From: Euryarchaeota archaeon UBA91
Lineage (GTDB): Archaea > Thermoplasmatota > Poseidoniia > Poseidoniales > Poseidoniaceae
DNA: 19,310 nt
Reading direction: 5' to 3'
Assembly: GCA_002499705.1 (NCBI GenBank)
Contig: DAMU01000010.1
Location: 2,128-21,437, forward strand
The notes beneath the pieces were generated by a model that saw only the letters and a program-made list of their open reading frames with translations, was not told the DNA's origin and did not search any database. The translations under genes were made by a program, and so were the position numbers. Of this stretch, positions 1 to 5,770 are shown piece by piece (the first letter of the stretch is position 1; the number at the start of each line of letters is the position of its first letter).

Positions 1-169
1 CGTTTTGGTTCGCTATGCTCGCTGCATCAACTTCGCCAGGCGGAGTCTCCGTATCCAATAGGACATATGGAGCGGTAAGAAAGGCCGGAATCAGCATCAA
101 AGCGATGAGAAAATACAACCACCGGGTTGGAGGTGAACTGTACAGTTCAGCGCTTTGCGTTGATTTCAT
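1..169 (-). CDS. N-terminal fragment of a membrane-anchored protein, cut by the window edge
   Basis: An open frame begins with ATG at 169 and stays open to base 1, giving 56 residues. It starts MKSTQSAELYSSPPTRW and then has one hydrophobic stretch at about residues 17-38 (LYFLIALMLIPAFLTAPYVL), which reads as a signal anchor or first membrane helix. An acidic segment (LLDTETPPGEVDAAS) follows. A GAGGA Shine-Dalgarno motif lies 7 bases upstream of the ATG. It is downstream of, and on the same strand as, the iron-regulated-looking lipoprotein, 129 bases away, so it may belong to the same iron-uptake locus (for example a permease or partner membrane protein). That is inference from position only. 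Too little is present to assign a family. Confidence 0.6.
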   Translation of the reverse strand, partial: MKSTQSAELYSSPPTRWLYFLIALMLIPAFLTAPYVLLDTETPPGEVDAASIANQN

Positions 170-226
170 GTAGGGTCCTCAAAGTGACTCTTCGGTTGCA
201 GCAAGGACTTAGTCGTAACCTGGACA

Positions 227-253
227 GGAGCCCCCCCTATCGGGGAGGCGTCC
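227..253 (-). terminator. GC-rich hairpin between the lipoprotein and the downstream membrane protein gene
   Basis: Bases 230-237 (GCCCCCCC) pair with 242-249 (GGGGAGGC) around the loop TATC, or GATA on the minus strand. The stem has 8 pairs including one G-T wobble. The flanks GGA (227-229) and TCC (251-253) add three more pairs around a one-base bulge. No T-run follows on the minus strand, so it is not a classical archaeal oligo-T terminator. It could act as an attenuator, a processing or stability hairpin, or a 5'-leader structure of the gene starting at 169. The structure is seen directly. The role is not. Confidence 0.35.
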
Positions 254-285
254 AGTATCAACAAAGCACAATGCTTCAATCGAGG

Positions 286-293
286 TATATTAT
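286..293 (-). promoter_or_regulatory. Possible TATA box for the left-edge gene
   Basis: On the minus strand the sequence reads ATAATATA just downstream of the lipoprotein stop codon. A start about 25 bases on, near 264, would give a leader of about 95 bases. That leader would contain the small stem AAGCA/TGCTT (264-276) and the GC-rich hairpin at 227-253. The match to an archaeal TATA box is only moderate, and no purine-rich BRE is obvious. Confidence 0.25.
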
Positions 294-298
294 CGGTT

Positions 299-1450
299 TC
301 AACTGTAGGTTCCAATGTCATCAGAGGTGATGCCATAGTGAGCCCAGACGTGCTCGAGGTGAGCGGTAACGTCGTAGGATGTTCCAAGTTGAGTAGCGTC
401 TTGAAGGTTCAAGATCTCGTTGATTTTGTCTGCACCGTAGTGTCCGTCAAAGGTTTCGTTTGCTGCGTCGCATGCAGATGCATCAGAGTTTCCGACATAG
501 GTTACGTTTCCGTCAGTGTGGATACATGCGTTGGTGTAAGCAGCCGAGTATGCTTCGATTGCCTTCCAGAATGCATATCCTTCAACTTGATACTTTTCAG
601 CGGAATCGTTGCTGTCCATCTTTGAAGTGTACTTGAGTACTGCTTGGGAGTAGGTAATGACGAGGTTCTTGACAACGGTGTCTGCTGCTGCAGTGTATCC
701 AGCAGAGTCTTCTGCTTGAAGTGCTGCAAGTCCGTCAACCATTGCGGTTTGTGAAGCAGTAAGAGCGTTTGAGACATCATTTGTTGTTGTACCAAAGTCA
801 GCAGCGCGCTTTTCCATTACCTTAGCAGGAGAGCAGCCGTAGTCTTCATCGGGTCCGTGGAAGAATGCCCATCCTTCGTCCCAGTTGTGTGGAGCGCCAG
901 AGTCGTTATCGACGTTTCCAGCATCTGCCTTTGCAATTGCTGAGTTCAACTCGTGAATAGTGTAAGCAACCATTCCCATGTTAACGGTCAACTTTGCAAT
1001 ACCTTGGTATCGAACGGTGTCAGAAACGCCAGCGAAGTCGCCTGTGCCGTCCATTGCAGCCATGATGTGAGCATCGACTGATCCGGATGCGTTGTAGTAT
1101 GCATCGTAGCCGTGATTCTTACCATCAGCAGATGCAAAGCCAGCGAGTGTGCGGTAAGAGCCATCGCTCTTTTCTGCATTCTTGCCGTTCATGTAGATGT
1201 CCTTTGCAGTTGCGAAGTCGTAGCCGCCATCAGAGCTGGCTGCGGCCTTCATGTCGCAAAGGTCCTTCATGAGAGAGCGGTGGTTGTCAACATTTGATGC
1301 ATAGGTGTAGCCACCGTCTTCTGCATCCATTGCATCGGCCGCATCTGCTGCGTCGGTTGTTTCATCTTCTTCTGATCCCAAACAGCCTGCCAATCCAGAA
1401 ACTGCCATCAGTGCAATCAGTAGTAATCCTTTCAATTTTGTATAGTTCAT
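299..1450 (-). CDS. Secreted lipoprotein resembling the FEA1/phytotransferrin iron-assimilation family
   Basis: This 383-residue protein has a basic N-terminus, a hydrophobic segment and a lipobox ending in Cys23 (VSGLAGC), so it should be exported and lipid-anchored on the outside of the membrane. An acidic Asp/Ala-rich linker (about residues 26-46) precedes the folded domain. The domain contains a Tyr/His-rich helix (MVAYTIHELNSAI), then NWDEGWAFFHG, then EKRAADFGT, and later EGYAFWKAIEAYSAAY. A His-rich end follows (HLEHVWAHYG). From memory of the family, the DEGWAFF-G and EKR-ADFGT signatures resemble the low-iron-inducible periplasmic FEA1 proteins of algae, which belong to the phytotransferrins. 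I could not run a profile search. Imelysin/EfeO is the main alternative, but no GxHxxE motif is seen. A GAGGA motif lies 7-8 bases before the ATG. Two DtxR-like operators in the promoter support an iron role. Confidence 0.6.
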   Translation of the reverse strand: MNYTKLKGLLLIALMAVSGLAGCLGSEEDETTDAADAADAMDAEDGGYTYASNVDNHRSLMKDLCDMKAAASSDGGYDFATAKDIYMNGKNAEKSDGSYRTLAGFASADGKNHGYDAYYNASGSVDAHIMAAMDGTGDFAGVSDTVRYQGIAKLTVNMGMVAYTIHELNSAIAKADAGNVDNDSGAPHNWDEGWAFFHGPDEDYGCSPAKVMEKRAADFGTTTNDVSNALTASQTAMVDGLAALQAEDSAGYTAAADTVVKNLVITYSQAVLKYTSKMDSNDSAEKYQVEGYAFWKAIEAYSAAYTNACIHTDGNVTYVGNSDASACDAANETFDGHYGADKINEILNLQDATQLGTSYDVTAHLEHVWAHYGITSDDIGTYS

Positions 1451-1464
1451 TATAATGTCCTCAT

Positions 1465-1480
1465 TTTAGGTCGACCTAAA
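1465..1480. promoter_or_regulatory. Perfect 16-base palindromic operator, proximal, of DtxR/IdeR-like type
   Basis: TTTAGGTCGACCTAAA is identical to its own reverse complement. It lies between the TATA box (1486-1493) and the lipoprotein start codon, over the predicted transcription start (about 1464). A repressor bound here would block RNA polymerase. The TTAGG...CCTAA half-sites are like those of DtxR/IdeR-family metal-dependent repressors. The assignment to that family is inferred from the motif and from the iron-like gene it controls. Confidence 0.7.
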
Positions 1481-1485
1481 CCGCG

Positions 1486-1493
1486 TATATAAG
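1486..1493 (-). promoter_or_regulatory. TATA box of the lipoprotein gene
   Basis: On the minus strand the sequence is CTTATATA, a very good archaeal TATA box. It is centred about 40 bases upstream of the ATG at 1450. A start about 25 bases downstream falls near 1464, which gives a short leader of about 14 bases that contains the Shine-Dalgarno motif TGAGGA (1458-1463). The box is flanked on both sides by the palindromic operators. Confidence 0.65.
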
Positions 1494-1497
1494 AATT

Positions 1498-1513
1498 GTT
1501 AGGGCGGCCTAAA
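1498..1513. promoter_or_regulatory. Second DtxR/IdeR-like operator, upstream of the TATA box
   Basis: The sequence GTTAGGGCGGCCTAAA keeps both TTAGG and CCTAA arms around a 4-base spacer. It differs from the perfect half-site pattern of the proximal operator at only one outer base. Its centre is 33 bases from the centre of the proximal operator, about three helical turns, so both sites would face the same side of the DNA. It overlaps the expected BRE position, where a bound repressor could exclude TFB. Confidence 0.6.
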
Positions 1514-1571
1514 CTTTTATCGCGGTTGGAGTTTTATCTCACTAACCAATCTACTGAATTGCTTTATTCAA

Positions 1572-2321
1572 TCAGTCACGCCGCGCTTTCAGAGTTACCA
1601 ATCGAAGAATTTTCATGACTCTCAGGAAAAGATAACCTGGGTCAAAACCTCCAAAATTGGCATTCCCCGGAGAGCGGTGGTGTTCTGCATGATTTCCTTC
1701 ACCCATCGTCAAGAGGGCACTCGGAAACCAGTTTCGAGCTTGTGTATTTGGGTCATCAGGCGAACCGACTAAATGGGATACGGAATTGATGGAATCGCCG
1801 ATGTTGTAAAACAAAACTGCGATCATGTAACCAAGCACCAGGCCCATCCAGCCCAGTTCGACATAGAACAAATAGAACGGTAACAAATGAGAGAGTGCAA
1901 GAAGAAAATTCACCGGTCTTCGGCTCATAAATTTCAACAAGGGCAGGTCTAAATCTCGCGGTAATTTCTCTGGGAAGGCTTTCCAAATGAAAGGATCAAT
2001 TATTGTTCGAATTGGTCCGGCTAATGCATACATAATGGCAACAAAGGTGTTACCTGTTGGTAGATACCAGCCGCAATGCGCATGCCAAAAACCACCAAAG
2101 TATGGTGAATGTGGGTCGTCTTCAGTATCGGTCGTTTTGTGATGTATTCGATGATTTAAAGCCCACTGAATTGGAGGTCCTGCTGGCGTACCTGCATACA
2201 CTAAAATGTACTTGAGGGCCGAATTCGATTTGAAAGAATTGTGTGAAACTAAGCGATGAGTTCCAAGTGAAACGCCCAGCCCTATGAAGACATACCACGA
2301 TATGAGAAAGAGGTATAGCAT
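1572..2321 (-). CDS. Membrane fatty-acid (acyl) desaturase, last gene of the five-gene operon
   Basis: This 249-residue integral membrane di-iron desaturase/hydroxylase has the three His boxes of the delta-9 acyl-CoA/acyl-lipid class: HRLVSH (about 22-27), HRIHH (57-61) and NHAEHH (210-215). An additional His lies in SINSVSHLVG (near 183). Hydrophobic segments at about 1-18, 38-50, 93-105 and 138-178 fit a membrane enzyme with the metal site on the cytoplasmic face. It is shorter than common bacterial homologues (about 290-350), mainly because the N-terminal membrane helix before the first His box is reduced. The start is ATG at 2321, which shares its A with the upstream stop in TGATG. A TTG at 2324 is also in frame. 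No Shine-Dalgarno is visible, so it probably depends on reinitiation. The substrate is unknown. The KAS III in the operon suggests an acyl chain. Confidence 0.88.
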   Translation of the reverse strand: MLYLFLISWYVFIGLGVSLGTHRLVSHNSFKSNSALKYILVYAGTPAGPPIQWALNHRIHHKTTDTEDDPHSPYFGGFWHAHCGWYLPTGNTFVAIMYALAGPIRTIIDPFIWKAFPEKLPRDLDLPLLKFMSRRPVNFLLALSHLLPFYLFYVELGWMGLVLGYMIAVLFYNIGDSINSVSHLVGSPDDPNTQARNWFPSALLTMGEGNHAEHHRSPGNANFGGFDPGYLFLRVMKILRLVTLKARRD

Positions 2322-3241
2322 CAATTAGCAAGCCCCAATTTGTCTCGCATTCGCTCCATATGCGCATGGGCATGTTCGACAAAGAAGCCGTGCATGAGGA
2401 ATCTGTAGGAAAGACCGGTCGGGCCGACTAAGATCATCGGGAAGCGGTTATGGGCAAGGTCTGCAAAGTGTGCAGCACCAATGATTTCATCGATACGTAA
2501 TCCAACGGAATGGTCGAATTGAAACGAATTAATCGCAGCTTCATATTCTCTCGCTGTTAACCAAAAGCAGAACGTTGTTTTGAACAGTTCGTGGGCTGTT
2601 TCGAAATCAAGGAACTGCGTCCACTTCTTTTTCATAGAGGTGTACTCAATATCAACGGGAGTCCAGTTGGTCCATTTCAAATCCTCTTGTGCTACCGGCC
2701 AATTTTCTCCTTTCACCACGCCTAAATCCCGCATGGTCATAAGTACACCTTGGTCGTGATGAACAAAGGTTTGAACCATCAAATCTTGAATGACTTTAGG
2801 ATAGATGAGGACGGGTTCAACCCCCTCTTTTCCAGAGTTGTCAATGACGAAATTAAGCAAATTACTTTCTGTTTGGAAGTGTCGAAGAATCAAGATATTG
2901 GCTTCCGGTCGGACAAAATGCTTCATGAAAAAGCAGATTTGCCATTGAAGAAACCGGTGGGCTCTCCATTGAATAGGTGACAAACGTTTGAGGTAGTATG
3001 TGATGTGAAGAGTAATGCTGAGTAGGACCTTGAGTGTTGGCAACACGATAATACGTAGTGGATTTTGTAAATCTTTCAGCCAGTATTCCTTCGCCTTAGA
3101 ATCCAAAGGAAGGCTGTCGTCTCCCCCAAGAGCATCGCTCAGAGAGGCTGGCATTCTACCGTGATTTTTGGCCAGAGCCTTCTCAAGACGTCGCTGAGCG
3201 CGCCGCTCTTTTCTCGTAAGTACAGGTTCACTGGATGTCAT
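2321..3241 (-). CDS. Unrecognised His-rich protein of the acyl-modification operon
   Basis: I do not recognise this 306-residue protein. It begins with a basic, charged segment (KERRAQRRLEKALAKNHGR), followed by a hydrophobic stretch at about 63-84 (RIIVLPTLKVLLSITLHITYY) that may sit in or on the membrane. The rest has many potential metal ligands: H107, H121 with E125 (RHFQTES), H161-H162-D163, H217-E218, H258, H264, H284, and H290/H292/H294 in VEHAHAHMERM at the C-terminus. The start at 3241 is chosen over the ATG at 3280 because GGAGG lies 9-10 bases upstream and this gives a 14-base overlap with the preceding gene. The stop overlaps the desaturase start. Given its partners it may be a metal-dependent or membrane-associated oxidase partner. 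That is inference only. Confidence 0.75.
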   Translation of the reverse strand: MTSSEPVLTRKERRAQRRLEKALAKNHGRMPASLSDALGGDDSLPLDSKAKEYWLKDLQNPLRIIVLPTLKVLLSITLHITYYLKRLSPIQWRAHRFLQWQICFFMKHFVRPEANILILRHFQTESNLLNFVIDNSGKEGVEPVLIYPKVIQDLMVQTFVHHDQGVLMTMRDLGVVKGENWPVAQEDLKWTNWTPVDIEYTSMKKKWTQFLDFETAHELFKTTFCFWLTAREYEAAINSFQFDHSVGLRIDEIIGAAHFADLAHNRFPMILVGPTGLSYRFLMHGFFVEHAHAHMERMRDKLGLAN

Positions 3242-3977
3242 ATTCGACTTCCTCCAATTGCAGCCTGTAAAGGCGTGCAACTACTTTTGCAGTCTTGACG
3301 ATACTTGCTGATGCCTGTTCATCCACACACACGCTGTTTAGCGTATGGTAAAACTCCTGCATATGGTCACCGTCGTGCAGGCCGTGATAGGTCATGAAAC
3401 GTGTTGAATTTGCAGTAAGGCCGGTAATTTCCTGGATTCGTTCAGCCCATGAATTCGCCATCTTTTCTCCAAGCCCCTCAATAATCCACATTGCGCCTAG
3501 CAGGTCAATTGGATTTGAGCGAGAGGCGCGATACATCAAGAAGCCATGGAGCGCTTCAGAACCGATGTTTTTCTCCATATTGAGAATATCTTCGAGTTTT
3601 CCACCGGATGCAACATAGTCTTTCTCAAGCATCTCGTAATCTCGATGTTCGTCAACAGCATGGCCAATGACCGTCGAGCGTATTTCTGCATGGTTGCGGT
3701 CAAAGCTGCTTGCAGTACGGGCAATCCAACGTGAACCTTCGATAACTTGTTGACGAAGATTTCGCAAGAACACTTGATGGTCTTCAGCGGTGTAGGTACC
3801 CAAATCTATACGCCGGAGAAGTGGAACTTTTGAGAGGTCTCTCTCAAATCCAAGCCACACTCGAAGCAAGTGTTGTAAACACACTTGCGCATGGGAGTTC
3901 ATCTCTATTCCATCAGGAATGCTTTCTTCAGTTGTATCTTTTGTCACGCCTTCTATCTTAATTTCGCCATTGTTCAT
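3228..3977 (-). CDS. Haem-oxygenase-like di-iron protein (HDO/TenA-like, iron-containing redox enzyme family)
   Basis: This 249-residue, mostly helical protein has a ligand pattern that fits the haem-oxygenase-like di-iron oxidase/oxygenase superfamily (UndA, SznF, CADD and relatives). E80 lies in VIEGSRW, H106/E110/H111 in GHAVDEH, E167 in WIIEGLGE, and H201/D204/H205 in YHGLHDGDHMQEF. The helix-to-helix spacing also fits. Members of this fold use O2 and two irons for oxidative chemistry on small molecules, and UndA converts fatty acids to terminal alkenes. The sequence alone does not fix the reaction. The first 25 residues are polar and probably disordered. The ATG at 3977 overlaps the KAS III stop as ATGA. 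The exact assignment of the ligand set is by eye. A TenA or PqqC-like role is possible but less likely given the lipid-type neighbours. Confidence 0.75.
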   Translation of the reverse strand: MNNGEIKIEGVTKDTTEESIPDGIEMNSHAQVCLQHLLRVWLGFERDLSKVPLLRRIDLGTYTAEDHQVFLRNLRQQVIEGSRWIARTASSFDRNHAEIRSTVIGHAVDEHRDYEMLEKDYVASGGKLEDILNMEKNIGSEALHGFLMYRASRSNPIDLLGAMWIIEGLGEKMANSWAERIQEITGLTANSTRFMTYHGLHDGDHMQEFYHTLNSVCVDEQASASIVKTAKVVARLYRLQLEEVEYDIQ

Positions 3978-5110
3978 TCATTCACCACCGTCAATTGGAG
4001 ATAGGTTGTATTGAAACGCCCACTCTCCGGGACAAAGCAGAGTACTTTGTCACCAACCTTCACCGATACTTCATCGGTGCGTAAAAATTCATCTAACATA
4101 ATAAAAAGAGAAGCTGAACCCGTATTACCACGAGTGTAGAGATTCGTCCACCAGCGTTCTTCTGGAATACCAACACCTGCAGTATCAAGCATCTCAAGAA
4201 TTTTATTTCGGAAATGGTGGCTGGAATAATGGCATAAGAAATGGTCAACTTCACTTGGTTTACTGACGCCTTCCTCAACCAGTCGAAGGTAACCGTCGAC
4301 GCCCATTCGCATAAGGTTGTCAAGGAGTCGAACGTCTTGTCGCAGAAGAAGGGCGCCGTCTTGTTCTGCTTGCGCATAAGTATCGTAATCTTGCCACGTT
4401 CGCGTATCTTCAGGGCGCCCTGCTGAGCCAACGCTCATGCATGTTGGAAGCGCATGTGCATGTGAAAAGGCGCGTATCCAATCAATCCGTAAACTCAAGC
4501 CCTTCGGAGCTGGTTTATTTTGTAAAAGCAGCGCTCCGGCGCCGTCAGAAAGCATCCAACGAAGAAATTCTGTGCTGAAATCGATTCGCTTTGCAGCAAA
4601 CGTCGAAGTTGTAGCAGCCTCATATCGTTGCTTCTTCAAAAGTCGGCTCGCCAGTTCACTGGAGAGGACCAAAGCCGCTTCATGTTCCTCTAAGCGAAGG
4701 CTGTTCCATGCAGCTTTCAAAGCCATGATTGAAGAAGAGCAGATGCCGTGCGTCGTGAGGATTTCAATCTCAGGCAATTCTAATTCCGCCTGAACCATGC
4801 TCGCCATGCCAGGGGCTGGGAGATCTCCTTGAGTCGATGCTACTGCGAGCATACCTACTTTTTCTCGAGGGATGAACGCTCTATCAAGGCACTGTTCAGC
4901 TGCATTTGTTGCCATTTGTGTATTGCTGTGTGTTGTTTGTTGTTGCTCATCGATTGCATAATGTCGCGTTTGAATCTTATTCGCTTTTTGAATTTGAACG
5001 CGAAGAGAAGAAGGTTTTCCATTCACAGCCCCCAAGACATTCTCCACTTGGTCAACGGAAATGGCCGGCCCAGGCAGGAAAGAACCGGTGCTTGTGATGT
5101 AAACTGTCAT
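3974..5110 (-). CDS. 3-oxoacyl-ACP synthase III-like condensing enzyme (FabH/KAS III family)
   Basis: This 378-residue thiolase-fold enzyme has a complete Cys-His-Asn triad: C124 in THGICSSSIMAL, a His in FLCHYSSHHF (H294, with H297/H298 nearby) and N329 in YTRGNTGSASLF. The N-terminal half carries a typical KAS III core (ASTQGD, SSELASR, SDGAGALLL), and the C-terminus ends with GDKVLCFVPESGRFNTTYLQL. Such enzymes join an acyl starter to an extender or a second acyl chain (FabH, OleA, HMG-CoA synthase relatives). The Asn-containing C-terminal motif and the absence of HMG-CoA-synthase features favour an acyl-ACP/acyl-CoA enzyme. The ATG at 5110 overlaps the upstream stop (ATGA), with GGAGG 7 bases before it. 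No acyl carrier protein, ketoreductase or other FAS II gene is in the window. The substrate is therefore open. Confidence 0.85.
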   Translation of the reverse strand: MTVYITSTGSFLPGPAISVDQVENVLGAVNGKPSSLRVQIQKANKIQTRHYAIDEQQQTTHSNTQMATNAAEQCLDRAFIPREKVGMLAVASTQGDLPAPGMASMVQAELELPEIEILTTHGICSSSIMALKAAWNSLRLEEHEAALVLSSELASRLLKKQRYEAATTSTFAAKRIDFSTEFLRWMLSDGAGALLLQNKPAPKGLSLRIDWIRAFSHAHALPTCMSVGSAGRPEDTRTWQDYDTYAQAEQDGALLLRQDVRLLDNLMRMGVDGYLRLVEEGVSKPSEVDHFLCHYSSHHFRNKILEMLDTAGVGIPEERWWTNLYTRGNTGSASLFIMLDEFLRTDEVSVKVGDKVLCFVPESGRFNTTYLQLTVVNE

Positions 5111-5682
5111 GCGGTTTCCTCCACAGTAAGATTACGCTCATAGGACCAGCAACGCCACCATTCTTGCAAATAAGGGCCGACAACCAAGACCGACATGGTG
5201 CCGATGTAAATGGCTGCATAGTTTCCGGTTGCACCCAACGGCTCTTGCCGCCATTGCAATGAAAAACCGCCTGCCCAATTCAAAGTGACAACGTCGAGGA
5301 AAACTTGCCATTTGCGAACAATAATGAGAAGGAAAAGGAAGAAAGGCAATGTTGCTAGATAGTTGTGCGCATGTACTTCCCATATGCTAATTTCTCTTTT
5401 CCCAGTTGTGTAATGAACATCATAATGCGCGATGAATTCATGAGCGACAAGTGCTGCAAAGCATAGAAGGAGAATCAAAACATTGACCTCAAAAACAAGG
5501 GACAGAACCAACGGGAGTCCGATTTGTGCGCCCATGAGGCAGTGGATGTAGGCTTCACGAAGCCCCGATGTTGATTCGATGTTTGTTTGCTTGTGGCACC
5601 ACCAGTCAAGCATACTCGCAAGGCCCCATAGTGGTAAAAGGACGTAAAGAATGACGTACAAGACGAGAGTTGCTTCATCCAT
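5107..5682 (-). CDS. Integral membrane protein with a conserved-looking His/Glu/Asp cluster, first gene of the operon
   Basis: This 191-residue protein has about four hydrophobic helices (about 5-24, 50-80, 108-124, 155-172). The polar residues between them are unusually rich in potential metal ligands: H30 in LDWWCH, E36 and E43 in the ESTSGLRE region, H47, then AHEFIAHYDVH (H81, E82, H86, D88, H90) and WEVHAH (E102, H104, H106). The spacing resembles membrane-bound di-metal enzymes but does not match the desaturase His boxes. I have the impression of similar uncharacterised bacterial proteins, without a known function. AGGGG about 7 bases before the ATG is a plausible Shine-Dalgarno. It opens the five-gene operon and overlaps the KAS III gene by 4 bases. 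A role as a membrane oxidase or scaffold for the pathway is an inference. Confidence 0.75.
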   Translation of the reverse strand: MDEATLVLYVILYVLLPLWGLASMLDWWCHKQTNIESTSGLREAYIHCLMGAQIGLPLVLSLVFEVNVLILLLCFAALVAHEFIAHYDVHYTTGKREISIWEVHAHNYLATLPFFLFLLIIVRKWQVFLDVVTLNWAGGFSLQWRQEPLGATGNYAAIYIGTMSVLVVGPYLQEWWRCWSYERNLTVEETA

Positions 5683-5719
5683 ACTGATGCCCCTTTCAAG
5701 GCATTCTAACCTTCATGGG

Positions 5720-5727
5720 ATAAAAAG
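5720..5727 (-). promoter_or_regulatory. Possible TATA box for the five-gene operon
   Basis: In the 88-base gap downstream of polC the minus strand reads CTTTTTAT. A start about 25 bases on, near 5698, would leave a leader of about 16 bases containing the AGGGG motif. T-rich runs upstream (minus strand 5750-5732, TTTTCCCATTTTTCC) could end the polC transcript. The TATA match is only moderate, and read-through from polC is the alternative. No TTAGG-N4-CCTAA operator is present here. Confidence 0.35.
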
Positions 5728-5770
5728 ACAGTTCCGGAAAAATGGGAAAATCGGGATGTTAGAAAATTCG

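Noticed and set aside
338..625. Open frames on the plus strand across the lipoprotein gene (also around 127-330 and 1087-1297)
   Set aside because: They are antisense to a clear coding gene, have no family resemblance or Shine-Dalgarno support, and look like shadows of its codon pattern.
299..1450. Imelysin/EfeO-type iron-binding lipoprotein
   Set aside because: Considered because it is also an iron-linked helical lipoprotein family, but the GxHxxE motif is not seen and the DEGWAFF-G signature fits FEA1-like proteins better. It remains the main alternative.
2319..2324. TTG at 2324 as the desaturase start
   Set aside because: The ATG at 2321, in TGATG with the upstream stop, is one codon later and is a more usual reinitiation signal. 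The difference is only one residue.
5698..5713. AAGG-N8-CCTT inverted repeat before the five-gene operon as a metal-repressor site
   Set aside because: The arms are only four bases and do not match TTTAGG-N4-CCTAAA, so chance is the simplest explanation. Iron control of the operon is not supported by the sequence.
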